Of a DNA stretch of 12,969 bases, positions 5,864 through 12,969 are shown one piece after another. The DNA is taken from positions 1 to 12,969 of the forward strand of contig JANBTH010000661.1 of assembly GCA_027578815.1 (NCBI GenBank), written 5' to 3'. The notes beneath the pieces are model-generated. The model worked only from the letters and a program-made list of their open reading frames with translations. It was not told where the DNA came from and did no database searches. The translations under genes and the position numbers were made by a program. The DNA is from Coemansia sp. RSA 1804. Its lineage: Eukaryota > Kickxellomycota > Kickxellomycetes > Kickxellales > Kickxellaceae. Every line of letters starts with the position of its first letter. Position 1 is the stretch's first letter.

Positions 5864-8800
5864 ATGCAATTGTTCAACCATATGGGCGGCATGCTAGAGT
5901 TTCTAGTTGGCTGTGCTTTTGTGGTTTATGCGCTGGCAACTGCTTTGAGAAGCAAAAGGTTACCATTTATTCGTATGAGCACTATGTGTGCTATGTTTTG
6001 TTATGCCATGCTTGCTGCTCTTGCAACAAGACACTGTACATTCTGGACTGACATGCATTATTTTTTGGTCATTGCCATATTGCCAATTCTTTCTTATTAC
6101 TCAGCGGGGCATTATTCGTTTCAACTTGCCAATGTCTTTGGTATTTACAAGGCTATTAACAGTGGCAACTTTAAGGCAATATATGATGTTTCATGCGTTG
6201 TTCTACATTTGTGTCTTTTGTTTGCAAGCGCTGACAAGAATGCTTTGTTAATACTAGCAGATATAAAAGATATTGTATTGTGCACAGAGGAGCGTCGTTT
6301 ACTTGGGATTCAAAAGACTCGCGATATTGATTTTAGTGATATCAAGATGCTTCCAGAAAGAATGAGGTTGTCAGAGTTAGCCAGCAATTTTATCTATAAT
6401 GTCAAACGTCCATTCTTTGTTATGCGCACAATAATCGAGTTGACATGGAGATTGATAGCTATGATATATATGCTTACAACAATCACACGCACACTTTATT
6501 TTGCAGAAGCATTAACAGAAAGCCACATTATGAAATGCATTGATAATTTTTCACAGTATGCCTGGTATCATGGCTATGTATTTGTACTTGAGCATTTTGC
6601 TTTAAATGTTATTGAATCGCAACTAAATAGGGTAAAGCCATTTTTAAGAAATGAACTTGTTCGCGTGGTTGATGCGCTAAGACTTCACTTGTTTCGTCTT
6701 CCTCTTTTAAATACAGGCCTCCATAAGGAGCATCTTTTGATGAAGATTCAAGCCAATATGAAAAACTTATTCCACAGTTTAAAATACGCCCAGTATGTTG
6801 TTGCAACATTAGCCACAATGTTTGCAGATTTTGCCATGCTTTATGCTTTTGTAGGATGGCTTGCTTTAATTCCAATTGGTGTTACATTGGTATACAAGCT
6901 ATTAGAAAATACTTTGGAATACTTTTTTGGTTCCCGTCAATCGTGGATTCATGAGTGGTACAAGCATGATGACAGAGTTGCGGAGATCTTCCACAACATA
7001 AAGCCAATTAAGATGTTTGGATGGGAAAAGTTTTATATAGATCCAAAGATTCAGCAGTATTGGGAAAGATTTAATTCTAAAAAGAGAATTCCATGGTATG
7101 CGCCTTTAGCCATACTTTTGTGGGAGGTTTTTACCATTTTTCAGGCAACAACTGATAAATGGGCATCGTTTATATTGTTTTATTTCTATCTGCAAGGAAA
7201 ATCTGGAGAGCAATCGCAGACTATGACAATTCCTGATGTAATTTGGATGAATAATCTTTGCAGGCAGATGCATGCAAACACAAGTTTTATCATGTCCAAT
7301 ATTTATGTATTTTGGTGGTTTATTGAAGACAATTACAATATTGAGAAAGCATTAAGGGGCAACTATGTAAATACCTTGACTCGTTATCCTGTGAGCAATG
7401 ATGCAGTACCAAATGATGATTCAAAGGTTTTGGAAGATTGTTCAAAGCCAAAAATCCATGTTTCTAATGGTGAATTTGTGTGGCACAGCAATGAGCCTGT
7501 TTTAAAGAATATGTCATTTTCAATTGAGCAAGGGGAGCTTGTTATGGTGACTGGAAAGACAGGATCTGGTAAATCCACGCTTCTTTTATCTCTTTGTAGT
7601 GAAGTTGAAATGACACAAGGAACAGGCGCTGTGGTTGGCTCATTAGCATTGGTTGAGCAGAGACCGTGGATTATGAGCGGCACTCTGCGGGACAATATAT
7701 TGTTTGGACTTGATTATGATGAGGAATTCTACAACAAAGTGACCCACGCTTGTGCACTAACTGAGGATATCAAAAATTGGGCTAATAAAGATCTGACGAT
7801 AATTGGAGAGCGCGGATTTAATATTTCTGTTGGGCAAAAGGCACGACTTGCATTAGCACGTGCTGTCTACTCCAGAGCAGACATATACATACTGGACGAC
7901 CCTTTGTCTGCTGTTGATGCTCAGGTTATGCGACACATTCTTGACCATGTAATCATGGATTCTGGATTGCTTGCAGGTAAAATCCGTATAATGTCCTCCA
8001 ACATACAGAACCTACAGCCATACTTTGACAAGATTTTGTTGCTTGACAAAAACAAAAGCATTTCAGTAATACCAAATCATCGTCAAGAGTATAAATCATT
8101 TTCATATAAAAGAGCATATTTATTGGAAGATCACCATACTTCCAGCATTGCAAAATCGGATTACAGCAATGATGACAGCAGTCTATCAGATACATCTGAA
8201 GCCTCTGAAAGCAAAGACAATGCAGATGGACACCATATTGCAGCCAGCACAAAAGACTGGAGCAATTGGAGCCATGTAAAGTTTATTTTAAAGCTATGTG
8301 GTTTACCCATTTTAGCAGCCATATTGATTCCGGCACTTTTACTTTCTGGTTCGCAGTTTATATTTGATGGTCATAAAATTGATCTACTTCGAAATAACTC
8401 CAATGCTGATAATGTAACAAAAAGCGTTATTCAACAGTATCTAATAATTGAAATACTTACAATGTGTAGCCAGGCCATGATTCGCTCATTCGAACACAGC
8501 ATTTATGGCTACATGTCAAAAGCATTTATCACTCCTCGTATACAAAGTATGTTTATTAAACAGGTTGTACACGCGCCCTTGGCTTATTATGATCACACAA
8601 ACAGACAAGAAATTTCTTATGCTTACAATGAAGGCGCTGAGGCATTGTCAAAGAAAATTCCTTACGAGATAAAAGAAAAGTTATCACAAGTACTGAGCAT
8701 CATACTAACAATCTATAGGATTGGCACAAGTGCACCCCAACTGCTATTATTGGTTCCAATTTGTGTATGGATGAACAGACAGTACAATGCCATTGGAGTG

Positions 8801-10192
8801 CCAGTTCGATTGCCACTAGAAAAAATAAAATCAAAGCTGGCCATAGAACAAGATAAGGTTGAAGATACTATTGAGGATGGAAAAAGAATTATTCGAATTT
8901 TTAACGTTGAAAAGCACTTTACTGCAAAGTATACTCGCAACAGTGATAATGAGCTACGTGTTCAAATACTAGACCAATTGTTTGCTGGGTTTCCAAGCAT
9001 ATTTTACAACATGTGGTATTATCTTCTTTTTGGCCTTTACTACATATTTGTAATAATCCAAAAACAAATATTTGAGAGCCAAATCACTTCATCTGAATTC
9101 ATGATAATAATAAGCATGATAAAAACGCTAGTTAGCAACATTGATGACATAATGAACATTGAAATAGAGAGACTGTATTTTAAGGATAAAATTGAGACGT
9201 TTAGACAGTACATGGATATGGATGGTGAAAAAATGTTTGTTGAGAATGCAATAACTCCAGAAAAGCAATGGCCATCTGCTGGTAAAATTGAGCTACGTGA
9301 CTTTAATATGAGATACCATGAAGATCTAGAGCTTGTGCTTAAAAATATCAATTTGACTATAGAGCCTGGGGAAAAGATTGGGATTGTTGGAAGAACAGGT
9401 GCTGGTAAAACATCGCTTACCCGTGCTTTATTCCGTCTGATTGATAGTAAAAACTGCACTGGATCTATTATGATTGATGGTCACGACATTTCCTCACTCA
9501 ATCTTGGGAATCTACGACCAAAGCTAGGCATCATTCCTCAGGAGCCAACAATGTTTAAAGGATCGTTTAGACAGAATCTTGATCCACTTGTGGAATACAA
9601 CATTGAGGACATGTGGTCGGCAATCGTAAAGTGCGGAATTGTTGAAAAAGTGCAGCCACAGAGATCTAACAGATTTGAGAATAAAGATGAGGATGCTATT
9701 TACGTTGATGAAGACATATTGGAAGAAATGAAGGATTGGGATGAGGATTGGAAAAAGGCAAGCTGGCCTATGCGCATGTTCTTATATGCGTTTATTACAA
9801 GGCCCAGAATTAATAAAGGTATTATAGCCAAGAATAGAAATGTTCGGCAACATGGTCTTGACAGACATGCAGGTGACAGCTTCAGTGAAGGTCAGCAACA
9901 GCTCTTTGGTCTTTGTAGACTGCTGATGCGCAATCGCAAGATTGTTGTTTTGGATGAAGCTACAGCAAGCGTTGATCTAGAAACAGACAAACAAGTGCAT
10001 GAGCTTATACAGTCCGAGTTTAAAGATTGTACTGTGCTGACTATTGCACATCGTCTGGAGACTATTATGAGAAGTAACAGAGTTATTGTTATGAACAGCG
10101 GCAGAATTGTTGAGGTTGGCCGGCCTGCTGAGCTGCTTGCAAGCAATGGCCACTTTGCCGAGCTTGTCAAGGCAAACGACTCTGGTCAATAA
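5864..10192 (+). CDS. ABCC/MRP-type ABC transporter
   Basis: A 1442-residue full-length ABC exporter of the multidrug-resistance-associated (ABCC) type, expected in the plasma or vacuolar membrane and moving conjugates or other organic anions. The order is: N-terminal membrane segments (about 12-28, 39-55, 66-80, 107-123), TMD1 (about 185-485), NBD1, a Ser/Asp-rich linker (about 755-800), TMD2 (about 808-1095), NBD2. NBD1 has Walker A GKTGSGKST (564-572), signature ISVGQ (654-658) and Walker B IYILDDP (674-680), with Asp where a catalytic Glu would sit and Asn713 at the switch-His position. NBD2 has Walker A GRTGAGKTS (1176-1184), Q1226, signature FSEGQ (1340-1344), Walker B IVVLDEAT (1360-1367) and His1396. 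A segment of about 60 residues is inserted before the NBD2 signature. An in-frame TAA at 5858 fixes the start. The gene is intronless and AT-rich. The substrate is unknown. Confidence 0.92.
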   Translation: MQLFNHMGGMLEFLVGCAFVVYALATALRSKRLPFIRMSTMCAMFCYAMLAALATRHCTFWTDMHYFLVIAILPILSYYSAGHYSFQLANVFGIYKAINSGNFKAIYDVSCVVLHLCLLFASADKNALLILADIKDIVLCTEERRLLGIQKTRDIDFSDIKMLPERMRLSELASNFIYNVKRPFFVMRTIIELTWRLIAMIYMLTTITRTLYFAEALTESHIMKCIDNFSQYAWYHGYVFVLEHFALNVIESQLNRVKPFLRNELVRVVDALRLHLFRLPLLNTGLHKEHLLMKIQANMKNLFHSLKYAQYVVATLATMFADFAMLYAFVGWLALIPIGVTLVYKLLENTLEYFFGSRQSWIHEWYKHDDRVAEIFHNIKPIKMFGWEKFYIDPKIQQYWERFNSKKRIPWYAPLAILLWEVFTIFQATTDKWASFILFYFYLQGKSGEQSQTMTIPDVIWMNNLCRQMHANTSFIMSNIYVFWWFIEDNYNIEKALRGNYVNTLTRYPVSNDAVPNDDSKVLEDCSKPKIHVSNGEFVWHSNEPVLKNMSFSIEQGELVMVTGKTGSGKSTLLLSLCSEVEMTQGTGAVVGSLALVEQRPWIMSGTLRDNILFGLDYDEEFYNKVTHACALTEDIKNWANKDLTIIGERGFNISVGQKARLALARAVYSRADIYILDDPLSAVDAQVMRHILDHVIMDSGLLAGKIRIMSSNIQNLQPYFDKILLLDKNKSISVIPNHRQEYKSFSYKRAYLLEDHHTSSIAKSDYSNDDSSLSDTSEASESKDNADGHHIAASTKDWSNWSHVKFILKLCGLPILAAILIPALLLSGSQFIFDGHKIDLLRNNSNADNVTKSVIQQYLIIEILTMCSQAMIRSFEHSIYGYMSKAFITPRIQSMFIKQVVHAPLAYYDHTNRQEISYAYNEGAEALSKKIPYEIKEKLSQVLSIILTIYRIGTSAPQLLLLVPICVWMNRQYNAIGVPVRLPLEKIKSKLAIEQDKVEDTIEDGKRIIRIFNVEKHFTAKYTRNSDNELRVQILDQLFAGFPSIFYNMWYYLLFGLYYIFVIIQKQIFESQITSSEFMIIISMIKTLVSNIDDIMNIEIERLYFKDKIETFRQYMDMDGEKMFVENAITPEKQWPSAGKIELRDFNMRYHEDLELVLKNINLTIEPGEKIGIVGRTGAGKTSLTRALFRLIDSKNCTGSIMIDGHDISSLNLGNLRPKLGIIPQEPTMFKGSFRQNLDPLVEYNIEDMWSAIVKCGIVEKVQPQRSNRFENKDEDAIYVDEDILEEMKDWDEDWKKASWPMRMFLYAFITRPRINKGIIAKNRNVRQHGLDRHAGDSFSEGQQQLFGLCRLLMRNRKIVVLDEATASVDLETDKQVHELIQSEFKDCTVLTIAHRLETIMRSNRVIVMNSGRIVEVGRPAELLASNGHFAELVKANDSGQ

Positions 10193-10193
10193 A
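10188..10193 (+). terminator. AATAAA overlapping the ABC transporter stop codon
   Basis: The stop codon TAA sits inside an AATAAA hexamer. If used as a poly(A) signal it would give a very short 3' UTR, cleaved before the T9A9 palindrome. Confidence 0.35.
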
Positions 10194-10243
10194 TATTTTC
10201 TTCCTAAGTCAGCACTAGTTGCTCTATGGCTGGCTAGTTACAA

Positions 10244-10261
10244 TTTTTTTTTAAAAAAAAA
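10244..10261. terminator. T9A9 palindrome between convergent genes
   Basis: Nine T followed by nine A form a perfect 18-bp palindrome in the 130-bp spacer between the convergent ABC transporter and choline kinase genes. It reads the same on both strands, so it may assist 3'-end formation for both. This role is inferred. Confidence 0.4.
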
Positions 10262-10322
10262 GATGTCAAAAACAATATTCTAAAGCAATAGAATAAACGT
10301 AGAAAAGAATAGTTAAAACTGA

Positions 10323-11822
10323 CTACTTGTCGTTGTCAACAAGAGCTAGAAAACCTGACATGCGTGTAACTGCAACCTGGGCATAGTTATAGTCAGCATT
10401 GCTAGTGGATCCCTCCAGCAGCGCCCACAAAGCCCAGAGCAAAAACGGCGCAGGCTCCAAAAGAGTAACCTCACTATCTAACTCTTTAATCTTTTTGCTA
10501 ACCTGCTTCTCGCAAAGTCCAATTGGAAGCAATGCCGATGCATCATGTTCCATGTTTGGACTAGTATTATCAGCTTCAAAATCAAGATTTGCATCGATAA
10601 ACGCCTTTGTCAGAATATATGTGCGTAGAAAGCTGTAGCGCTGTTGGCTGGTTGGGTATTGCATTGGACTCAAGGCACGCATATTTAAAACAGGATCATC
10701 GGCGTATAGCCATGTGTGGAAATGGTTGGCAATATCATAGCTGCGATAGTTGTATCCCGCGTACTCAAAATCAACAAGTAGAAGTTTTCCAGTGCTGTGT
10801 AGTCGCAGAATATTGCCGTTTTGCAAGTCATTGTGCCCAAAAACCACTGGTATATGCGCCTTCTCAACGCGATTCCTATACTTTTGCACTGTCTGTTCAA
10901 TTGTGGACCAGTTGTTTAATATTTCCATGCATTTCTTGTTGTTTTGGCAGCTGCTTTGGATTGCCGGCCATCTTTTTACAATTAGCTTCATCCAATTGTC
11001 AATAATATTCCAGTAACATGGCTGTTTGCTGGACCCAGCTTTGTCATTGCTGGCCATATTATTGTTAATAGACTTTGCCAGTTCGTAGTGGGTAAATAGG
11101 TATTGGAACTTGCATAGAGTTTGAGCAATATCACTGCTTGTATCTGGTTGGCGTATATCTTCTTCAGTCAGTCTTGTGTTTTCAACAAACTCTTCAAGTC
11201 TACCATTGGCAAACACGCCATATATTTTTGCTCCAAAACCTAGTAAAGACAGTTGGCTTAACCAGTGCAATTCGGTTTCCTTGGGCAAAAGTTCATAGGT
11301 ACCAGGGCCGTAGATGCGCAACAGAAACTTGCGCGGCAGCTGAATAGTTGGATACCTGTCAATACTCTGTTGGTCATACTTTCCGGTAAATGCACGGAGT
11401 ATATTGGGTGCTTGGGTGGCAGGTACAGCTGGTGCATTGTCTATAGTTACACTGTATATGGTATTTGTTAAAGCGCCATTTACAACACCTACAGTAACTT
11501 GTGATGCAGCAATTGTTGGATTTAGACCAAACACTTGGTTAAACAATCTAGCCACTCTCTCTTTTAACTCATTGAGGCCTGGGTTGTCGTTTATTTCTAG
11601 TGAAATGGCTTTTTGTTCAAAAAGGCGGCTGTCCTTGTCATTAGCTAAATGCTTTTGTTTTATCCTTGTCGTTTTAATAATTTGCAGCATTTGCTTAAAA
11701 TCTTGCTGCTTCTCAACACCACATTTGCTTTTATTAAAGCCAAGTTCACTATCTTGAATACCTGTGCAAGATGAATCTTGCAATTTAGCAAGCAAAAAAG
11801 TAGTATCTGTTAACGGCAGCAT
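10323..11822 (-). CDS. Choline/ethanolamine kinase
   Basis: A 499-residue choline/ethanolamine kinase, which phosphorylates choline or ethanolamine with ATP in the first step of the Kennedy pathway to phosphatidylcholine and phosphatidylethanolamine. It is cytosolic, with no signal or membrane segment seen. Evidence in order: a nucleotide-binding N-lobe with GALTNTIYSV (116-125) and KFLLRIYGPGT (165-175); the catalytic Brenner motif FGHNDLQNGNIL (328-339) with Asp332; the choline kinase motif LLLVDFEYAGYNYRSYDIAN (347-366) with Asp351 and Glu353; and a C-terminal WALWALLEGS helix (463-472). About 80 residues, rich in Lys and Gln, precede the kinase fold, and an Asn/Ser-rich loop (251-266) interrupts the region before the catalytic core. 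The gene is intronless and starts at the first Met after an in-frame TAA about 22 bp upstream. Choline versus ethanolamine preference cannot be read from the sequence. Confidence 0.93.
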   Translation of the reverse strand: MLPLTDTTFLLAKLQDSSCTGIQDSELGFNKSKCGVEKQQDFKQMLQIIKTTRIKQKHLANDKDSRLFEQKAISLEINDNPGLNELKERVARLFNQVFGLNPTIAASQVTVGVVNGALTNTIYSVTIDNAPAVPATQAPNILRAFTGKYDQQSIDRYPTIQLPRKFLLRIYGPGTYELLPKETELHWLSQLSLLGFGAKIYGVFANGRLEEFVENTRLTEEDIRQPDTSSDIAQTLCKFQYLFTHYELAKSINNNMASNDKAGSSKQPCYWNIIDNWMKLIVKRWPAIQSSCQNNKKCMEILNNWSTIEQTVQKYRNRVEKAHIPVVFGHNDLQNGNILRLHSTGKLLLVDFEYAGYNYRSYDIANHFHTWLYADDPVLNMRALSPMQYPTSQQRYSFLRTYILTKAFIDANLDFEADNTSPNMEHDASALLPIGLCEKQVSKKIKELDSEVTLLEPAPFLLWALWALLEGSTSNADYNYAQVAVTRMSGFLALVDNDK

Positions 11823-12095
11823 GTTACAACGTTTAAGAAAAATTTATAGTATAGTTAAAAGATAAAAAATTCTGCAAAATTCAAGTCAGAGATAAACGTT
11901 GGTTGTTGTATGAAATTTTATAATATTAGCTAAAAACCCAGTAGTACTAAATTTTGTATGCGTCTCATCAAAAAATGTGGCAATATGCAGAAATTTTATA
12001 TCTCCGACATTTCTTTTGTATCCGTGATGCCAGTAAATTTTACTGTGCTACATTCTCGTCCAACAATCAATATTTCATATACCAGTATTATGCAC

Positions 12096-12109
12096 ACATG
12101 ATATCATGT
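12096..12109. repeat. 14-bp perfect palindrome
   Basis: ACATGATATCATGT is identical to its reverse complement. It lies two bases before a second inverted repeat, and could be a binding site for a dimeric protein or chance in AT-rich DNA. Confidence 0.6.
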
Positions 12110-12111
12110 TA

Positions 12112-12132
12112 AAACAGATATTGAATCTGTTT
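12112..12132. repeat. Inverted repeat, 8-bp arms, 5-nt loop
   Basis: AAACAGAT, the loop ATTGA, then ATCTGTTT form a perfect 8-bp stem directly after the 14-bp palindrome. Confidence 0.6.
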
Positions 12133-12328
12133 ATATTGTATGTGCGGACTTTATTAATTAAAATAATGTGCGTGTAGATGAAAATTAATTTGTTATCCAA
12201 TTGCATATACAATTCTAATTAGTAATATGACTGCAAATCAGTCTTTAATAAACGGACATTTTGATAATTAAACAGATCATATGGTACAATACAAAAATAT
12301 TAACCAACAATGACCAAAGAAAGCCTAC

Positions 12329-12350
12329 CAGGATTCAATGTAGAATCCTG
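12329..12350. repeat. Inverted repeat, 8-bp arms, 6-nt loop
   Basis: CAGGATTC, the loop AATGTA, then GAATCCTG form a perfect 8-bp stem. It sits at the start of a small less AT-rich island (to about 12375) within the AT-rich spacer. It could be part of a small RNA or a relic, but there is no diagnostic box. Confidence 0.6.
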
Positions 12351-12595
12351 AAGAGCCGGGACTGACATACATGGATAACACTGCTTAATTTAATTCTACA
12401 ACAATTCAATTATTATCTGTTGTGTTTTTGTTGCTAGTTGAATTTTTATTTTGTAAAGTATTTTAAAAAACTTTTATTTACTTCAAGTCAATAGAAAGCA
12501 AAATTGAGAGCAAAAGAAACACTGGAAATATACAATAATTTTTTTACGCCTTTCGGAATGGAAAGCTAAACCGTTGAAGTTGTATAAAAGATGAT

Positions 12596-12967
12596 TTACA
12601 CAAAAAGAATAAAGTTTAGACGCAGATTCCATCCAGACTCTAGTACTGCATGGGCCTCCTCGTCACTATCCTCAGAGTTGCATACAATAAACTCGTTGAA
12701 CATAGCAGACTTTGCATCGGATTGCTTTACACTGGGAGTGACTGGTGTGTTGGGTGGTGCAAAATAGCCACCTTCTAGCTCATATAGAATAACTGTGCAT
12801 TCTGTTGGATCTATGGATTCCAACAATGAACGGTAGTTAGAGTCAGCCAAAACATGGTAATCTGAGGGCTGGGTTTCATTTTTGGGGATTAAAAAAGCAA
12901 TTATCTTGATTTGTTCAGATGGGTGTCTTTTCCGCCAAATAGATTGGACAGTCTCACGTATTTCTTC
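12596..12967 (-). CDS. Unrecognised protein, C-terminal part (runs off right edge)
   Basis: The open frame enters from the right edge and ends at a TAA at 12598-12596, giving about 123 C-terminal residues with no internal Met before the visible part. I do not recognise the family. The visible sequence begins with a charged segment (EEIRETVQSIWRKRHPSEQ), then a hydrophobic probable strand IKIIAFLIP, a helix-like segment around NYRSLLESIDP, and a second probable strand TVILYELEGGYF. A Pro/Thr linker (APPNTPVTP) and an acidic patch (NSEDSDEEAH) follow, before a hydrophobic C-terminal end. The alternation of strands and helix suggests a small folded domain with a disordered tail. It is transcribed toward choline kinase on the same strand. 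Confidence 0.6.
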   Translation of the reverse strand, partial: EEIRETVQSIWRKRHPSEQIKIIAFLIPKNETQPSDYHVLADSNYRSLLESIDPTECTVILYELEGGYFAPPNTPVTPSVKQSDAKSAMFNEFIVCNSEDSDEEAHAVLESGWNLRLNFILFV

Positions 12968-12969
12968 GT

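Larger units (their letters stand above)
11823..12595. promoter_or_regulatory. AT-rich intergenic region upstream of choline kinase
   Basis: This 773-bp, strongly AT-rich spacer holds the choline kinase promoter at its left end and the 3' flank of the minus-strand gene at its right end. A minus-strand TATAAA (plus 11843-11848) lies only about 20 bp from the choline kinase ATG. Three short inverted repeats cluster at 12096-12350. No open frame resembling a gene and no recognisable RNA gene was found. Confidence 0.5.

Noticed and set aside
12541..12575. GCCTTTC sequence resembling the U5 snRNA loop
   Set aside because: The loop residues after GCCTTT do not match U5, and flanking stems and the Sm site are not evident.

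Overview
The window looks like nuclear DNA of a fungus, probably an early-diverging lineage. The reasons are spliceosomal introns with GTAAGT/GTAAGG donors, compact spacing of large intronless genes, fungal-type versions of conserved eukaryotic proteins, and a eukaryotic tRNA-Ser with internal A and B boxes and a T-run terminator. A Kickxellomycotina-like source is a guess from overall feel and is not shown by the sequence. I saw no transposon, CRISPR array, virus-like gene or bacterial operon.

Layout from left to right. Positions 1-2325 (minus strand) hold the 5' half of a Sec14-like/CRAL-TRIO RhoGAP gene. It has two coding exons (2325-1823 and about 946-734) separated by an intron of about 0.9 kb. 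A second intron runs off the left edge before the RhoGAP domain. Positions 2326-2929 are a shared spacer between divergent genes. Positions 2930-4519 (plus) encode a Snu66/SART1 tri-snRNP protein, followed after 143 bp by PRP38 (4663-5265, plus), another spliceosomal B-complex protein. A tRNA-Ser(UGA) gene lies at 5482-5563 (minus). Positions 5864-10192 (plus) encode an intronless 1442-residue ABCC/MRP-type ABC transporter. It converges on a choline/ethanolamine kinase gene (11822-10323, minus). A 773-bp AT-rich spacer with several short inverted repeats follows. The 3' end of an unrecognised minus-strand gene (12967-12596) closes the window.

Functionally, SNU66 and PRP38 plausibly form a linked splicing pair. 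The other genes (Rho signalling, membrane transport, Kennedy-pathway lipid synthesis) are housekeeping or membrane functions with no obvious joint pathway. The left third is GC-richer in its codons and has long, strand-asymmetric introns. From about 5.3 kb onward the sequence is clearly AT-richer and the genes are intronless.

I did not find a convincing undescribed system. The points most worth checking are: a Snu66 that appears to lack the N-terminal Hub1-binding (HIND) region; a roughly 60-residue acidic, tryptophan-rich insert inside NBD2 of the ABC transporter; in-frame alternative 3' splice sites flanking an Asn-rich insert in the Sec14-RhoGAP gene; and the unrecognised gene at the right edge.
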